Positions 17,085 to 26,198 of a stretch of DNA of 64,000 nucleotides are shown piece by piece; the first letter of the stretch is position 1, and the number at the start of each line of letters is the position of its first letter. The stretch is from HdN1 sp052035295 (lineage in GTDB: Bacteria > Pseudomonadota > Gammaproteobacteria > Pseudomonadales > Ketobacteraceae): positions 35,279-99,278 of the forward strand of contig JBPOHS010000075.1 of assembly GCA_052035295.1 (NCBI GenBank), in the 5' to 3' direction. The position numbers and the translations under genes are program-made. The notes beneath the pieces are model-generated. The model did not search any database and had not been told where the DNA came from. It saw only the letters and a list, made by a program, of their open reading frames with translations.

Positions 17085-17802
17085 GCGGAAATTTCAGAAG
17101 CTGGCTGGAGGCGCCTTCGATGGTGGCCATCCAGCCGGTATCACTCCAGTCACCCAATACGATGCGCTTGCAGGATGCGCCCTTCAGCAGGTGAGTGTGC
17201 ACGGCGGGTCGATGCGTATGACCATGTATCATCAATTTTGACTGGCTCTTGTCAAACGCGGCAAGAATGGCGCTTTCGTTAACATCCATCAGATACTGCT
17301 GCTTTTCCTTTCCTTGGCTCATGGATTCCTTGCGCAGCGCTTGCGCCATCTGTTGTCTGACAGCGACGGGGCGGGCCAGGAACGCACTGATCCAGCGTGG
17401 ATCGCGCATGGTTTTGCGGAAGTTCTGGTATTCGGTGTCGTCGGTGCAGTAGAGGTCACCATGCGATACCAGCACCTGCTGGGTGGTGATCTTCTCTACG
17501 CTGCCGTCTTTCAACAGCTTCAGGTGCGCGGAACCCGCAAACACCTCGCCGATCAGAAAATCACGGTTTCCCGCGACAAAGGAAATCTGTACGCCGCGTG
17601 CTGTCAGTGATGACAGCGCACGTGTGACGGCCCTGGATGTCGTTGTTTCGACATCATCCCCGATCCAGACTTCAAACAAGTCACCAAGGATGTACAGCTT
17701 CGGCGTTTGCGGTCCCCAAATATCGCAGAATCGCAAAAAACCGTCCGTGAGATCCGGCCGATCGTCCTGAAGGTGTAAATCGGAAATAAACAGGGCGTCC
17801 AT
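17047..17802 (-). CDS. lpxH: UDP-2,3-diacylglucosamine diphosphatase
   Basis: LpxH releases UMP from UDP-2,3-diacylglucosamine to give lipid X in lipid A synthesis, at the cytoplasmic face of the inner membrane. Calcineurin-type metal motifs are in order: SDLHL, GDLFEVWIGDD, GNRDF, SHGDLYCTDD and HGHTHRPAVH. The product is 251 residues, the usual size. It starts 8 bases after the ppiB stop, so ppiB-lpxH are probably one transcript, a common pairing. The C-terminal coding sequence overlaps miaE on the other strand. Confidence 0.96.
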   Translation of the reverse strand: MDALFISDLHLQDDRPDLTDGFLRFCDIWGPQTPKLYILGDLFEVWIGDDVETTTSRAVTRALSSLTARGVQISFVAGNRDFLIGEVFAGSAHLKLLKDGSVEKITTQQVLVSHGDLYCTDDTEYQNFRKTMRDPRWISAFLARPVAVRQQMAQALRKESMSQGKEKQQYLMDVNESAILAAFDKSQSKLMIHGHTHRPAVHTHLLKGASCKRIVLGDWSDTGWMATIEGASSQLLKFPLKDPSQVRRCEN

Positions 17803-17810
17803 GATAGATA

Positions 17811-18320
17811 TTAGTTCTCGATGACTTTGGCGTGCTCGATCAACACCGGCTCGCGTGGTACGTCCTGGTAACCACTGACGCGCGTCGTGGGAACCGCCTT
17901 GATCTTGTTCACGACATCCATTCCGTCAACGATCTTGCCAAATACGGCATAGCCCCAGCCTTGCGTTGTCTCGGACTTGTAGTTGAGGAAATCGTTATTG
18001 GTCACGTTGATGAAGAACTGCGCGGTTGCCGAGTGTGGATCGGAGGTGCGCGCCATGGCCACAGTGCCGACATCATTTTTCAGGCCGTTGTTGGCTTCGT
18101 TCTTGATCGGTGCCTGCGTCGGCTTTTGCGTCATATCCTTGTCAAAACCGCCACCCTGTATCATGAAATTGCCAATGACACGGTGAAAAATGGTGCCGTC
18201 GTAATGGCCAGCATTCACGTAGGAAACAAAGTTGGCAACCGATGCGGGCGCTTTGTCCGGGTAAAGTTCGAGTTTGACATCACCCAGGGAGGTTTGAAGC
18301 AGAACCAATACGATACTCAT
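17811..18320 (-). CDS. ppiB: cytoplasmic cyclophilin-type peptidyl-prolyl isomerase
   Basis: A 169-residue cyclophilin with the family signature FHRVIGNFMIQGGGF and the active-site stretch ATAQFFINVTNND. No signal peptide is seen (starts MSIVLVLLQTSLGDV), so it should be the cytoplasmic PpiB rather than periplasmic PpiA. GAGGTGA lies a good distance before the ATG. Just downstream is lpxH; in pseudomonads ppiB is also next to lpxH. Confidence 0.95.
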   Translation of the reverse strand: MSIVLVLLQTSLGDVKLELYPDKAPASVANFVSYVNAGHYDGTIFHRVIGNFMIQGGGFDKDMTQKPTQAPIKNEANNGLKNDVGTVAMARTSDPHSATAQFFINVTNNDFLNYKSETTQGWGYAVFGKIVDGMDVVNKIKAVPTTRVSGYQDVPREPVLIEHAKVIEN

Positions 18321-18391
18321 TTGTCACCTCATTTTGTTATTGAACCGAACGAAATCAACCAGGGCCCAACCGCACAGGCGTAATAAAGCCG

Positions 18392-19252
18392 TCAGCGGGA
18401 GCTGTGGAAATTGTCTGCAGCGAAAAGCGTGTTTTCCAGGAGTGTGGCGACTGTCATGGGGCCAACGCCACCAGGAACAGGAGTAATGAAGGCAGCGCGT
18501 TCAGCGGCAGGCTCAAACTCGACATCGCCCGCCAGTTTGCCGTTGGCCAGTCGGTTGATGCCGACGTCGATCACAATACTGCCCGGCCTGACCCATTCAC
18601 CAGGAATGAGGTTGGGTTTTCCGGCCGCGACCACCAGCAGTTCAGCGTTCGAGACATGGGTTTGCAGGTCCTTGGTGAACCGGTGCGTCGTGGTGACCGT
18701 AGCGCCGGCCAGCAGCAGCTCAAGCGACATGGGGCGGCCAACGATATTCGAGGCCCCTACAATAACAGCATTCACCCCTTTGAGAGATACCCCGGTTGAT
18801 TGCAGCAAGCGCATGATGCCTTTGGGTGTACAGGGGCGTAATAGGGGAACGCGTTGAGCCAGTCGACCGATGTTGAACGGGTGGAAACCATCAACGTCCT
18901 TGTCCGGGCGAATGTGTTGGATGACGTCATCTGCATTGAGGTGGCGCGGCAAGGGCAGCTGAACGAGGATGCCATCAATTTCCGGATCCTCATTGAGCGT
19001 TGAAATAAGTTCATTGAGTTGCTGCTGGGAGGTGGTTTCCGGCAAATCGTAGGAGCGTGACAGGAATCCAACCTGTTCGCACGACTTGCGCTTCTTGTTC
19101 ACATAAACCTGTGAAGCGGGGTCGCTGCCCACCAGAATGACGGCGAGGCCCGGCGCCCGCATTCCCAGCGAGAGTCGCTCGTCAACGCGTTTCTTGACTG
19201 TATCGGTCAGTTGATTTGCTATCTTGATGCCGTCTATCAGTGTTGCTGGCAT
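18392..19252 (-). CDS. folD: methylenetetrahydrofolate dehydrogenase / methenyltetrahydrofolate cyclohydrolase
   Basis: FolD makes 10-formyl-THF and NADPH from 5,10-methylene-THF. Motifs present are YVNKKRKSCEQVGF with the catalytic lysine, DGILVQLPLP, and the NADP site VIVGASNIVGRP. The open frame extends upstream to 19345, but ATG 19252 (MPATLIDGIKIA) matches the normal family start and gives 286 residues, close to E. coli FolD (288). It is divergent from the tRNA cluster. In P. aeruginosa folD also sits beside tRNA genes. Confidence 0.95.
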   Translation of the reverse strand: MPATLIDGIKIANQLTDTVKKRVDERLSLGMRAPGLAVILVGSDPASQVYVNKKRKSCEQVGFLSRSYDLPETTSQQQLNELISTLNEDPEIDGILVQLPLPRHLNADDVIQHIRPDKDVDGFHPFNIGRLAQRVPLLRPCTPKGIMRLLQSTGVSLKGVNAVIVGASNIVGRPMSLELLLAGATVTTTHRFTKDLQTHVSNAELLVVAAGKPNLIPGEWVRPGSIVIDVGINRLANGKLAGDVEFEPAAERAAFITPVPGGVGPMTVATLLENTLFAADNFHSSR

Positions 19253-19362
19253 GCCTGTCATCCAATCGATCGAGGTAAGAAGTTTAGAATCGGCTATTGT
19301 GGCATTTGCCAATGGAAAGGGCAAAACGACAACCAACAAAATCATTGGCTTGAAAACTTTGG

Positions 19363-19391
19363 TTGACGAAGAGTCCGCGTATGCTTATGAT
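19363..19391 (+). promoter_or_regulatory. strong sigma70 promoter of the tRNA cluster
   Basis: TTGACG (19363-19368) and TATGAT (19386-19391) are spaced by 17 bases, 32 bases before tRNA-Pro. It is among the best-matching promoters in the window and is suited to stable RNA expression. Confidence 0.75.
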
Positions 19392-19422
19392 TTCGCACCT
19401 CTTCGCTGAGGTGTCATGTAAC

Positions 19423-19499
19423 CGGGGTATAGCGCAGTCTGGTAGCGCGCCTGTTTTGGGAGCAGGATGTCGGGGGTTCAAATCCCTCTACCCCGACCA
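19423..19499 (+). tRNA. tRNA-Pro (UGG)
   Basis: The cloverleaf folds with acceptor CGGGGTA paired to TACCCCG, anticodon stem CCTGT/GCAGG and loop TTTGGGA, giving anticodon TGG. The initial C1 and encoded CCA end are usual for bacterial tRNA-Pro. It is first in a three-tRNA cluster. Confidence 0.97.
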
Positions 19500-19553
19500 G
19501 TCATGACGAGCAGCGTGGAGCAAGTTGACTAGCACTCATGAGCGAATCGTTCG

Positions 19554-19630
19554 GCGCCTGTAGCTCAATCGGATAGAGCAACGGCCTTCTAAGCCGTAGG
19601 TTGCAGGTTCGAGTCCTGCCGGGCGCGCCA
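19554..19630 (+). tRNA. tRNA-Arg (UCU)
   Basis: Acceptor GCGCCTG pairs with CGGGCGC (one T-G pair). The anticodon stem ACGGC/GCCGT holds the loop CTTCTAA, anticodon TCT. CCA is encoded. It lies 54 bases after tRNA-Pro. Confidence 0.97.
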
Positions 19631-19702
19631 CATGAGGCTCCCATCCTGGCGGATGCGTGTTGCACTAAAGAATTGATGCTAGTACAATTTGTCCCGTTCA
19701 AT

Positions 19703-19779
19703 GGTGGGCGTAGCTCAATCGGTAGAGCCCCGGATTGTGATTCCGGTGGTCGTGGGTTCGATCCCCATCGCTCACCCCA
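19703..19779 (+). tRNA. tRNA-His (GUG)
   Basis: Acceptor GTGGGCG pairs with CGCTCAC, preceded by the extra G(-1) at 19703 that is typical of tRNA-His. The anticodon loop contains GTG, and CCA is encoded. It lies 72 bases after tRNA-Arg. Confidence 0.97.
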
Positions 19780-19794
19780 ATTTCCCAGATCAAA

Positions 19795-19833
19795 CAGAAA
19801 CCGGTGGTACCTAGCAGGTATTGCCGGTTTCTG
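19795..19833 (+). terminator. hairpin between tRNA-His and tig
   Basis: A perfect 10-base inverted repeat (CAGAAACCGG at 19795-19804, CCGGTTTCTG at 19824-19833) surrounds a 19-base loop and is followed by CTTTGTG rather than a full T-tract. It may end the tRNA transcript weakly or structure the tig leader. Confidence 0.5.
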
Positions 19834-19917
19834 CTTTGTGAAATCCGAAAAACTCCGACTGCTTGCGGGCAGTTGGCTCGGCAGAAGAAAAGTACGGCTA
19901 TTTTCAGAGAGGACATC

Positions 19918-21243
19918 ATGCAAGTTTCAGTGGAAAGCGTTTCCAACCTTGAGCGTCGCGTCACCGTAGGCGTGCCAGCGAGCGATGTAGATGTGGCGGT
20001 AGAGCAGAAGCTTGAGGAGACCGCGCGTCGCGTCAAGATTGATGGCTTCCGTCCCGGCAAGGTTCCGCTGAAGGAAGTACGCCGCCGCTTTGCGAAAGGC
20101 ATTCGCGACGAAGTGCTTGGCGACCTCGTCAACAAGTCTTTCTATCAGGCAATCACCCAGGAAAAACTCAACCTGGCTGGCATGCCACAGATTTCCTTCA
20201 CCAAGGATCAACCAGGGCAAGACGTTGAGTATGTAGCCACGTTTGAAGTGTTCCCGGAAATCCAGATCAGCAATCTCGAAAACATCGCTGTTGAGCGTCC
20301 TGTCGCTGAAATCAACGAGAGTGATGTCGATGCGATGATTGAGAAACTGCGTCAGCAGCGTGCTGTGTTCGTCAAGACTGACGACGCGGCTGCCGATGGC
20401 GATCAGGTCACCATCGACTTCGTTGGTTCTATCGATGGCGAAGAGTTTGAAGGTGGCGCAGCTACCGGTCATCGCTTGGCATTGGGTTCGAAGTCCATGA
20501 TTCCCGGATTCGAAGACCAGCTCGTGGGTGTCAAAGCCGGTGAAGAGCGTGTCATCAATGTCTCCTTCCCTGAGAGTTATCACGCTGAGCACCTGAAGGG
20601 CAAAGCAGCCCAGTTCAAGGTCAGTGTTTCCCAGGTTGAAAGCAAGCAACTGCCGGAAGTGAACGAAGAATTCATCGGTTTCTTTGGCGTTGCAGACGGG
20701 TCGGTCGAGGCTTTCCGCGGCGAAATCAAGAAGAACATGGAGCGCGAACTCAAGAACGCGGTCAAGAACAAGGTCAAGAACCAGGTGTTCGACGGCTTGC
20801 TGCGTGAGAACGAAATTGAAGTTCCCAAGGCGTTGGTCGCCCAGGAAGTGGATCGCCTGCGCAAGCAGATGGTTCAGCAGTTCGGTGGTCAAGGTGCCAA
20901 CTTTGATCCTGCCATGCTGCCTGCAGAGCTCTTCACTGATCGCGCTACCCGCAGCGCCAAGCTGGGTCTGCTGTTGAACGAGTTCATTCGCAGTTCAGCC
21001 CTCAAGGTCGACGCTGCGCGTGTCAAGAGCACGATCGAAGAGCTGGCCGAGCCTTTTGAGCACCCGCAGGAAGTGGTCAACTGGTACTACCAGAACGATC
21101 AGCAGTTGCGTCAGCTCGAGGCAGCCGTTCTCGAAGATCAAGCCGTCGAGAAGCTGCTTGAGTCTGCAAAAACCACTGAAAAGTCCTGCAGTTATGAGGA
21201 AGCCGTCAAGCCTGCACAGGGCGCTGGTGGCGACGACGAATAA
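19918..21243 (+). CDS. tig: trigger factor
   Basis: Trigger factor is the ribosome-bound chaperone with peptidyl-prolyl isomerase activity. The ribosome-binding signature GFRPGKVP occupies residues 43-50, where E. coli has it. The FKBP-like domain follows around residues 150-245 (VTIDFVGSIDGEEFEGG), then the helical C-terminal chaperone arms. ATG 19918 has GAGAGGA just upstream; a longer frame from 19804 adds unrelated residues. 441 residues. It heads the tig-clpP-clpX-lon order standard in Proteobacteria, with its own terminator before clpP. Confidence 0.98.
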   Translation: MQVSVESVSNLERRVTVGVPASDVDVAVEQKLEETARRVKIDGFRPGKVPLKEVRRRFAKGIRDEVLGDLVNKSFYQAITQEKLNLAGMPQISFTKDQPGQDVEYVATFEVFPEIQISNLENIAVERPVAEINESDVDAMIEKLRQQRAVFVKTDDAAADGDQVTIDFVGSIDGEEFEGGAATGHRLALGSKSMIPGFEDQLVGVKAGEERVINVSFPESYHAEHLKGKAAQFKVSVSQVESKQLPEVNEEFIGFFGVADGSVEAFRGEIKKNMERELKNAVKNKVKNQVFDGLLRENEIEVPKALVAQEVDRLRKQMVQQFGGQGANFDPAMLPAELFTDRATRSAKLGLLLNEFIRSSALKVDAARVKSTIEELAEPFEHPQEVVNWYYQNDQQLRQLEAAVLEDQAVEKLLESAKTTEKSCSYEEAVKPAQGAGGDDE

Positions 21244-21263
21244 CGACACGACGCTTTTTGTGT

Positions 21264-21299
21264 AAAAAATTAACGCGGCTTATGCCGCGTTAATTTTTT
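21264..21299. terminator. rho-independent terminator after tig
   Basis: A 16-base perfect stem (AATTAACGCGGC part at left, GCCGCGTTAATT part at right, flanked by A and T tracts) surrounds a TTAT loop. It separates tig from clpP. Confidence 0.95.
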
Positions 21300-21334
21300 T
21301 GGTGCCAACCCGGTGGTCTAGCCTATATTAACTA

Positions 21335-21363
21335 TTAACTTGTATGGTCAATTAGGGTATTTT
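21335..21363 (+). promoter_or_regulatory. candidate clpP promoter in AT-rich leader
   Basis: TTAACT (21335-21340) and TATTTT (21358-21363) are 17 bases apart. TTGAAA at 21362-21367 could be part of a second, heat-shock-type signal, but I found no convincing partner -10. The 21301-21424 stretch is markedly AT-rich compared with its surroundings. Confidence 0.35.
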
Positions 21364-21424
21364 GAAACTTGGCTAATTAGTCTAGTGTCAACTTCCTGAG
21401 CCTAACTTAATTAAGGATATACGC

Positions 21425-22057
21425 ATGACCCGTTGGTACGATAGCTTTGAAAAGAAGTCACCATCCATAGAGAACGCACTCGTACCAATCGTCATTGAGC
21501 AGACTGCACGGGGTGAGCGCTCTTTTGACATCTACTCGCGCCTGTTGAAAGAGCGAGTCATCTTCATGGTGGGGCAGGTCGAAGACCATATGGCCAACCT
21601 GATTGTTGCACAGTTGTTGTTCCTGGAGTCGGAGAACCCTGACAAGGACATCCACCTTTACATCAACTCTCCCGGTGGCTCAGTGACCGCGGGTATGTCC
21701 ATCTATGACACCATGCAGTTCATCAAGCCCGATGTCAGCACCATTTGTGTTGGCCAGGCCTGCAGTATGGGCGCCTTGTTGCTCACAGCAGGTGCCGCAG
21801 GGAAACGGTACGCGCTTCCCAATTCACGCGTGATGATACATCAGCCATTGGGCGGTTTTCAGGGGCAGGCGTCGGACATCGAGATCCACGCTCGTGAAAT
21901 CATCAGCATGAAAAAGCGTCTTAACGAGATCATGGCCAAACATACTGGCCAACCTTTCGACAAGGTAGAGCTGGATACTGATCGCGATAACTTCATGAGC
22001 AGTCAGGATGCCAAGGAATACGGTCTCATTGACAAAGTTCTAGAAAAGCGGATCTGA
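21425..22057 (+). CDS. clpP: ATP-dependent Clp protease proteolytic subunit
   Basis: ClpP forms the tetradecameric serine protease chamber used by ClpX or ClpA. The catalytic residues are Ser114 (QACSMGA), His139 (VMIHQPLGG) and probably Asp188 (TDRDNF). The N-terminal 15 residues are a likely propeptide. At 210 residues the length is typical. clpX follows 126 bases downstream. Confidence 0.98.
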   Translation: MTRWYDSFEKKSPSIENALVPIVIEQTARGERSFDIYSRLLKERVIFMVGQVEDHMANLIVAQLLFLESENPDKDIHLYINSPGGSVTAGMSIYDTMQFIKPDVSTICVGQACSMGALLLTAGAAGKRYALPNSRVMIHQPLGGFQGQASDIEIHAREIISMKKRLNEIMAKHTGQPFDKVELDTDRDNFMSSQDAKEYGLIDKVLEKRI

Positions 22058-22183
22058 CGGTAGAACGACGCGTTGTTCTCCCAAGGTTTTGCGTGTTAGG
22101 GTAAAAAGGTTGGTGTCGCCCCTTGAAAAAAGGGGCGGGTGGCTGCATCTTCTTACTTAGAGAAAGCCCAGAAGAGGTATGAA

Positions 22184-23485
22184 ATGGCTGAAGATCGGTC
22201 TGGAAAGGGAGATGACGGCGGGAAGCTGCTGTACTGCTCTTTCTGCGGTAAGAGTCAACATGAGGTTCGCAAGCTGATCGCGGGGCCATCCGTTTTCATT
22301 TGTGATGAGTGCGTTGATTTGTGCAACGACATCATCCGGGAAGAGGTTCAGGAAGAGAACGTCGACAACAAGAGTGACCGCCTGCCTTCGCCCAAGGAAA
22401 TCAAGAAAATCCTTGATGACTATGTCATTGGGCAGGATCGTGCCAAAAAGATACTGGCCGTTGCCGTATACAATCATTACAAGCGTATTCGTTCAGGCAG
22501 CGCCAAGAGCGCCAAGACCCGCAGTGATGCCGATGTCGAGCTCGCGAAGAGCAACATCCTGCTGATCGGGCCTACTGGTAGTGGTAAAACCCTGCTGGCT
22601 GAGACACTGGCGCGCCTGCTCAATGTGCCTTTTACGATTGCAGATGCAACAACGTTGACCGAAGCAGGCTATGTCGGGGAAGACGTCGAGAACATCATCC
22701 AGAAGTTGTTGCAGAAATGCGATTACGACGTCGAGAAGGCGCAGGTGGGGATTGTCTACATTGACGAGATCGACAAGATTTCGCGCAAGTCGGAAAATCC
22801 ATCCATCACTCGCGATGTCTCTGGTGAGGGTGTTCAACAGGCGTTACTCAAGCTGATCGAGGGGACCGTTGCTTCTGTTCCGCCGCAAGGTGGCCGCAAG
22901 CACCCACAGCAGGAGTTTTTGCAGGTCGACACGACCAATATCCTGTTCATTTGTGGCGGTGCGTTCGCCGGGCTTGAAAAGGTCATCCAGAATCGTTCGG
23001 AGAAGAGTGGCATTGGTTTTGTTGCGAGCGTCAAAAGCAAGGACAACGCCAAGAACGTCGGTGAAACGCTCAAGGATGTCGAGCCGGAAGATCTGGTCAA
23101 GTTTGGCCTGATTCCCGAGTTCGTTGGTCGTTTACCAATCATTGCGACGCTCGATGAGTTGGATGAGGCTGCATTGGTTCGTATTTTGACCGAACCAAGA
23201 AACTCCCTGACGAAGCAATATCAGAAGCTATTCGATATGGAGAGCATTGAGCTCGATTTTCGTGCGGATGCATTGACAGCTGTCGCGAGAAAAGCGCTCG
23301 ACCGGAAAACCGGTGCCCGTGGACTCCGGTCCATTCTTGAAAACGTGTTGCTTGAAACCATGTACGATGCGCCCTCACTCGAAGGCGTCACCAAGGTCGT
23401 GGTCGATGAAGCCGTTATCAAGGGAGATTCCGAGCCGTTGATGATTTATGAGCGCACAGAGAAAAGTAAAGTCGCGCCTGAATGA
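22184..23485 (+). CDS. clpX: ATP-dependent Clp protease ATP-binding subunit ClpX
   Basis: ClpX is the AAA+ unfoldase that feeds ClpP. The N-terminal zinc-binding domain has Cys18, Cys21, Cys40 and Cys43. Walker A is GPTGSGKT and Walker B IVYIDEIDK. A pore-loop GYVG and sensor/arginine-finger regions are recognisable. ATG 22184 has AGAGG upstream; the frame from 22139 adds 15 residues not expected in the family. 433 residues. Terminated before lon. Confidence 0.98.
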   Translation: MAEDRSGKGDDGGKLLYCSFCGKSQHEVRKLIAGPSVFICDECVDLCNDIIREEVQEENVDNKSDRLPSPKEIKKILDDYVIGQDRAKKILAVAVYNHYKRIRSGSAKSAKTRSDADVELAKSNILLIGPTGSGKTLLAETLARLLNVPFTIADATTLTEAGYVGEDVENIIQKLLQKCDYDVEKAQVGIVYIDEIDKISRKSENPSITRDVSGEGVQQALLKLIEGTVASVPPQGGRKHPQQEFLQVDTTNILFICGGAFAGLEKVIQNRSEKSGIGFVASVKSKDNAKNVGETLKDVEPEDLVKFGLIPEFVGRLPIIATLDELDEAALVRILTEPRNSLTKQYQKLFDMESIELDFRADALTAVARKALDRKTGARGLRSILENVLLETMYDAPSLEGVTKVVVDEAVIKGDSEPLMIYERTEKSKVAPE

Positions 23486-23498
23486 GGCTGCAGCGAAC

Positions 23499-23524
23499 AA
23501 AAAGGGCCGTTGAGGCCCTTTTTT
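23499..23524 (+). terminator. rho-independent terminator after clpX
   Basis: AAAAAGGGCC, GTTGA loop, GGCCCTTTTTT. Nearly the same stem is used after ppiD at 28738-28762. Confidence 0.93.
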
Positions 23525-23545
23525 AATAGGCGCAATTTGTAAAGC

Positions 23546-23573
23546 CTTGAAATCAAATGATGTGGCGCAATAT
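23546..23573 (+). promoter_or_regulatory. heat-shock (sigma32-type) promoter of lon
   Basis: CTTGAAA (23546-23552) is an exact match to the sigma32 -35 element. After 13 bases comes CGCAATAT (23566-23573), which matches CCCCATNT at most positions. The same DNA can also be read as sigma70 TTGAAA-16-AATATT, so both factors may act. It lies just after the clpX terminator and about 45 bases before lon. Confidence 0.65.
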
Positions 23574-23616
23574 TGCTTAGGTAAACAGTGTTCCCGATTT
23601 TTTAGAAGGTTGGAGT

Positions 23617-26058
23617 ATGTACGACCAAAGCCGCTCAGATAGTCTTGTACACGTGGATATTCCGCTTCTTCCACTGCGTGATGTTGTTGTTTACCCACAC
23701 ATGGTCATTCCGCTTTTTGTCGGTCGAGAGCGTTCCATCAAGGCGCTCGAAAAGGCCATGCACGATGACAAGCAAATTCTGCTCATTGCGCAGCTCAATG
23801 CGTCTGAAGATGATCCGGGAGCCAAGGATCTTTATCGCGTCGGTACCGTTGCTACCATCTTGCAGCTGTTGAAGCTGCCCGACGGCACGGTGAAAGTGCT
23901 CGTCGAGGGCTCTGTGCGTGCGCGAGTGAAACGCATCAAACCACTCGATGGTTTTCTCGGTGCCGACATAGAGGAAGTGCCGACGGTTCGCATGCCGGAT
24001 CGCGAAGCCGAAGTGTTGGTTCGTTCGGTCATGTCGCAATTCGAGCAGTACGTCAAACTCAGTAAAAAGGTACCGCCCGAGATCCTGACGTCGGTATCCA
24101 GTATTGAAGAGCCTGGGAGGCTCGCTGACACCATTTCGGCGCACCTCGCGCTAAAATTGCCTGAAAAGCAGAAGATTCTCGAAATTTTCGAGCTGCGCGA
24201 GCGGATCGAGCATTTGATGGCGCTAATGGAGGGCGAGATCGATTTGCTGCAAATCGAGAAACGCATTCGTGGGCGGGTCAAGAAACAGATGGAGAAAAGC
24301 CAGCGCGAGTACTATTTGAATGAGCAGATGAAGGCCATTCAAAAGGAGCTGGGCGATCTCGATAACGGCGCCAATGAGGTGGAATCCTTCGAGAAGAAAA
24401 TCGGGCTTTCCGGCATGCCGAAAGAAGCTGCGGACAAGGCTCGCAGTGAACTGAACAAGCTCAAGATGATGTCCCCCATGTCGGCCGAGGCGACCGTGGT
24501 TCGCAGCTACCTCGACTGGATGGTGAACCTTCCCTGGAAGAAAAAGAGCAAGGTCAGCCATGATCTGAAACGAGCCGAAGAAATTCTTAATAACGACCAC
24601 TACGGCCTGGAAGAGGTCAAGGATCGCATTCTTGAGTATCTGGCAGTACAGAGCCGCGTGAAAAAAATCCGTGGCCCCGTACTTTGTCTGGTCGGGCCGC
24701 CGGGCGTCGGCAAGACTTCATTGGGGCAATCCATTGCCAAGGCAACGAACCGGAAGTTCGTCCGCATGGCATTGGGCGGCGTGCGCGATGAAGCAGAAAT
24801 TCGTGGGCATCGACGCACCTATATCGGCTCGTTACCAGGCAAGTTGGTGCAGAAAATTTCCAAGGCCGGTGTAAAGAATCCGCTGTTCCTGCTGGATGAA
24901 ATAGACAAGATGGGTGTCGACATGCGTGGCGACCCTGCATCGGCGCTACTCGAAGTCCTCGATCCTGAACAGAATTCGACCTTTAACGATCACTACCTGG
25001 AGGTGGATTATGACCTCTCGGATGTCATGTTTGTTTGTACCTCGAATTCCATGAATATTCCGGCGCCATTGCTTGATCGCATGGAAGTCATCCGGATTCC
25101 GGGCTACACCGAGGATGAAAAGGTCAATATCGCACGGCAGTATCTGGTTCCAAAGCAACAGGAGTTCAACGGGCTGGGCAAAGAAGAATTGGCCGTATCT
25201 GAGGAAGCTATCCGTCATCTCGTGCGTTACTACACGAAGGAAGCGGGGGTGCGGGGACTCGAGCGCGAGATTTCCAAAATTTGTCGCAAGCACGTGAAAG
25301 ACTTTTTGCTGTCCGGGCAAAAAAATCTGTCGTCTGTCGTGGTGTCGCCGGAGTTGGTGGAAAAGTACTGCGGTGTGCGCAAGTTCAATTTCGGCCAGAA
25401 GGAAGAGCAAGACAGAATCGGTCAGGTCACTGGCCTGGCCTGGACTTCCGTTGGTGGCGAGTTGCTGACCATAGAAGCCGCCATGGTGCCCGGAAAGGGG
25501 CGCCAGATTCGTACCGGCTCGTTGGGCGATGTCATGCAGGAATCGATTCAGGCCGCATTTACCGTGGTGAGAAGCCGTGCCCGCATGTTGGGCATCTCGG
25601 TAGACGCTCTGGAACGGAACGACATCCATATTCACGTGCCTGAAGGTGCGACGCCCAAGGATGGCCCCAGTGCCGGGATCGGAATGTGCACTGCGCTGGT
25701 GTCGGTGTTGACCGATATCCCGGTCAAGAGTGACGTTGCCATGACCGGTGAGATCACTTTGCGCGGGCAGGTTTTGCCGATCGGTGGACTGAAGGAAAAA
25801 CTGCTGGCAGCGCATCGTGGCGGCATCACCACCGTGATCATCCCTGAGGAAAACGAACGGGATCTCAAGGATATTCCCGAGAATATCAAGACGTCCCTGA
25901 GTATTCACTGCGTCAAATGGATCGATGAGGTGCTACAGCTTGCCTTGCAGCGGGAGCCAACTCCACTTCCCGTTGTCGAGGGTGAAGCTGTTCCGGGCAC
26001 CCTGGTGAAGCGCGAAGAGACCGACGAAGACGATCAGGAGCGTTTCAGCACGCATTGA
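23617..26058 (+). CDS. lon: ATP-dependent protease La
   Basis: Lon degrades misfolded and regulatory proteins. Domains in order are the N-terminal substrate-binding domain (about 1-200), a coiled-coil linker, an AAA+ module with Walker A GPPGVGKTS, and the C-terminal protease. The Ser-Lys dyad is Ser685 (DGPSAGIG) and Lys728 (in GGLKEKLL). 813 residues, with GGAG before the ATG. Expressed from its own heat-shock-type promoter and followed by hupB. Confidence 0.98.
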   Translation: MYDQSRSDSLVHVDIPLLPLRDVVVYPHMVIPLFVGRERSIKALEKAMHDDKQILLIAQLNASEDDPGAKDLYRVGTVATILQLLKLPDGTVKVLVEGSVRARVKRIKPLDGFLGADIEEVPTVRMPDREAEVLVRSVMSQFEQYVKLSKKVPPEILTSVSSIEEPGRLADTISAHLALKLPEKQKILEIFELRERIEHLMALMEGEIDLLQIEKRIRGRVKKQMEKSQREYYLNEQMKAIQKELGDLDNGANEVESFEKKIGLSGMPKEAADKARSELNKLKMMSPMSAEATVVRSYLDWMVNLPWKKKSKVSHDLKRAEEILNNDHYGLEEVKDRILEYLAVQSRVKKIRGPVLCLVGPPGVGKTSLGQSIAKATNRKFVRMALGGVRDEAEIRGHRRTYIGSLPGKLVQKISKAGVKNPLFLLDEIDKMGVDMRGDPASALLEVLDPEQNSTFNDHYLEVDYDLSDVMFVCTSNSMNIPAPLLDRMEVIRIPGYTEDEKVNIARQYLVPKQQEFNGLGKEELAVSEEAIRHLVRYYTKEAGVRGLEREISKICRKHVKDFLLSGQKNLSSVVVSPELVEKYCGVRKFNFGQKEEQDRIGQVTGLAWTSVGGELLTIEAAMVPGKGRQIRTGSLGDVMQESIQAAFTVVRSRARMLGISVDALERNDIHIHVPEGATPKDGPSAGIGMCTALVSVLTDIPVKSDVAMTGEITLRGQVLPIGGLKEKLLAAHRGGITTVIIPEENERDLKDIPENIKTSLSIHCVKWIDEVLQLALQREPTPLPVVEGEAVPGTLVKREETDEDDQERFSTH

Positions 26059-26198
26059 TGGAAGCGGTAGGGCAGGGTGATGTATTGATTCCGATCATGT
26101 CATTACCCTGCCGTCATGCTGGAACGAGCTTATTTTTTTGTCGTTTATCCTTGTTTCAGCTTGAAAAAAATTATTTGTCTGCCCCAAATACCCCGTGC

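Noticed and set aside
19423..19779. Genomic island at the tRNA cluster
   Set aside because: No integrase, no direct repeat of a tRNA 3' end, and housekeeping genes on both sides.
24946..25908. 320-codon open frame opposite lon
   Set aside because: Antisense shadow of lon; the product looks like no known protein.
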